DNA of 5,044 bases from assembly GCA_964368275.1 (NCBI GenBank), contig CAYJAQ010000075.1, positions 1 to 5,044 of the forward strand, given 5' to 3'. Position numbers and translations under genes: made by a program. Source of the DNA: CAYJAQ01 sp964368275 (GTDB taxonomy: Bacteria > Bacillota_I > Bacilli_A > ML615J-28 > CAG-313). Shown here in pieces: positions 5,018 through 5,044 of this stretch (positions are counted from its first letter, which is position 1; each line of letters opens with the position of its first letter). Below the pieces are notes generated by a model. That model did not search any database. It was not told the origin of the DNA and was given only the letters and a program-made list of their open reading frames with translations.

Positions 5018-5044
5018 TACATAAGTAAACAACAACTAATAGTA

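Noticed and set aside
1..5044. Mobile element, CRISPR array, phage or toxin-antitoxin system
   Set aside because: I saw no transposase-like protein, no regularly spaced direct repeats, no long terminal inverted repeats and no tRNA-like sequence. The inverted repeats present are explained as terminators or a promoter dyad.

Overview
The window looks like chromosomal DNA from a low-GC member of the Bacillota. Its genes are AT-rich and tightly packed, with strong AGGAGG-type ribosome binding sites and TAA/TAG stops. All 18 tryptophan codons in the called genes are TGG, so the standard bacterial code fits better than the UGA=Trp code of Mycoplasma/Spiroplasma. Protein flavour (GNAT-ASCH fusion, two-EamA-domain transporter, DUF11 repeat protein) suggests an Erysipelotrichia-like or related gut Firmicute. 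That placement is an impression from family memory, not a search result.

Layout: five genes lie on the minus strand and are read from right to left. From about 4035 down to 2534 there is a two-gene operon. It has a good extended -10 promoter, an EamA/DMT-type membrane transporter, and msrA (peptide methionine sulfoxide reductase A), whose ribosome binding site overlaps the transporter stop codon. A hairpin follows msrA. Next, from about 2502 to 1641, comes a single gene for a two-helix membrane protein with a cytosolic alpha-helical, TPR-like tail. It has its own promoter and a strong intrinsic terminator whose stem overlaps the stop codon. The last minus-strand unit (about 1624 to 24) has a promoter with a small palindrome centred on its -10 box, then a GNAT-ASCH fusion protein, an 18-nt gap, a NUDIX hydrolase, and an inverted repeat over the NUDIX stop codon.

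On the plus strand, divergent from the transporter operon, is one gene for a DUF11-type repeat protein of 284 residues with no signal peptide or membrane anchor. Its family N-terminus (M-A-x-F-T-N-Q-A) begins exactly at an ATA codon, 8 nt after a near-perfect Shine-Dalgarno sequence. The only conventional start available upstream is a GTG lying inside that Shine-Dalgarno. This is the most unusual thing in the window: a non-canonical AUA start, a start-codon mutation, or a sequencing error.

No tRNA, rRNA, CRISPR array, insertion sequence or phage gene is visible. The genes do not form one obvious pathway. The plausible functional links are stress and housekeeping (MsrA repair with a transporter) and nucleotide or modified-nucleoside handling (GNAT-ASCH with NUDIX); the second link is speculative.
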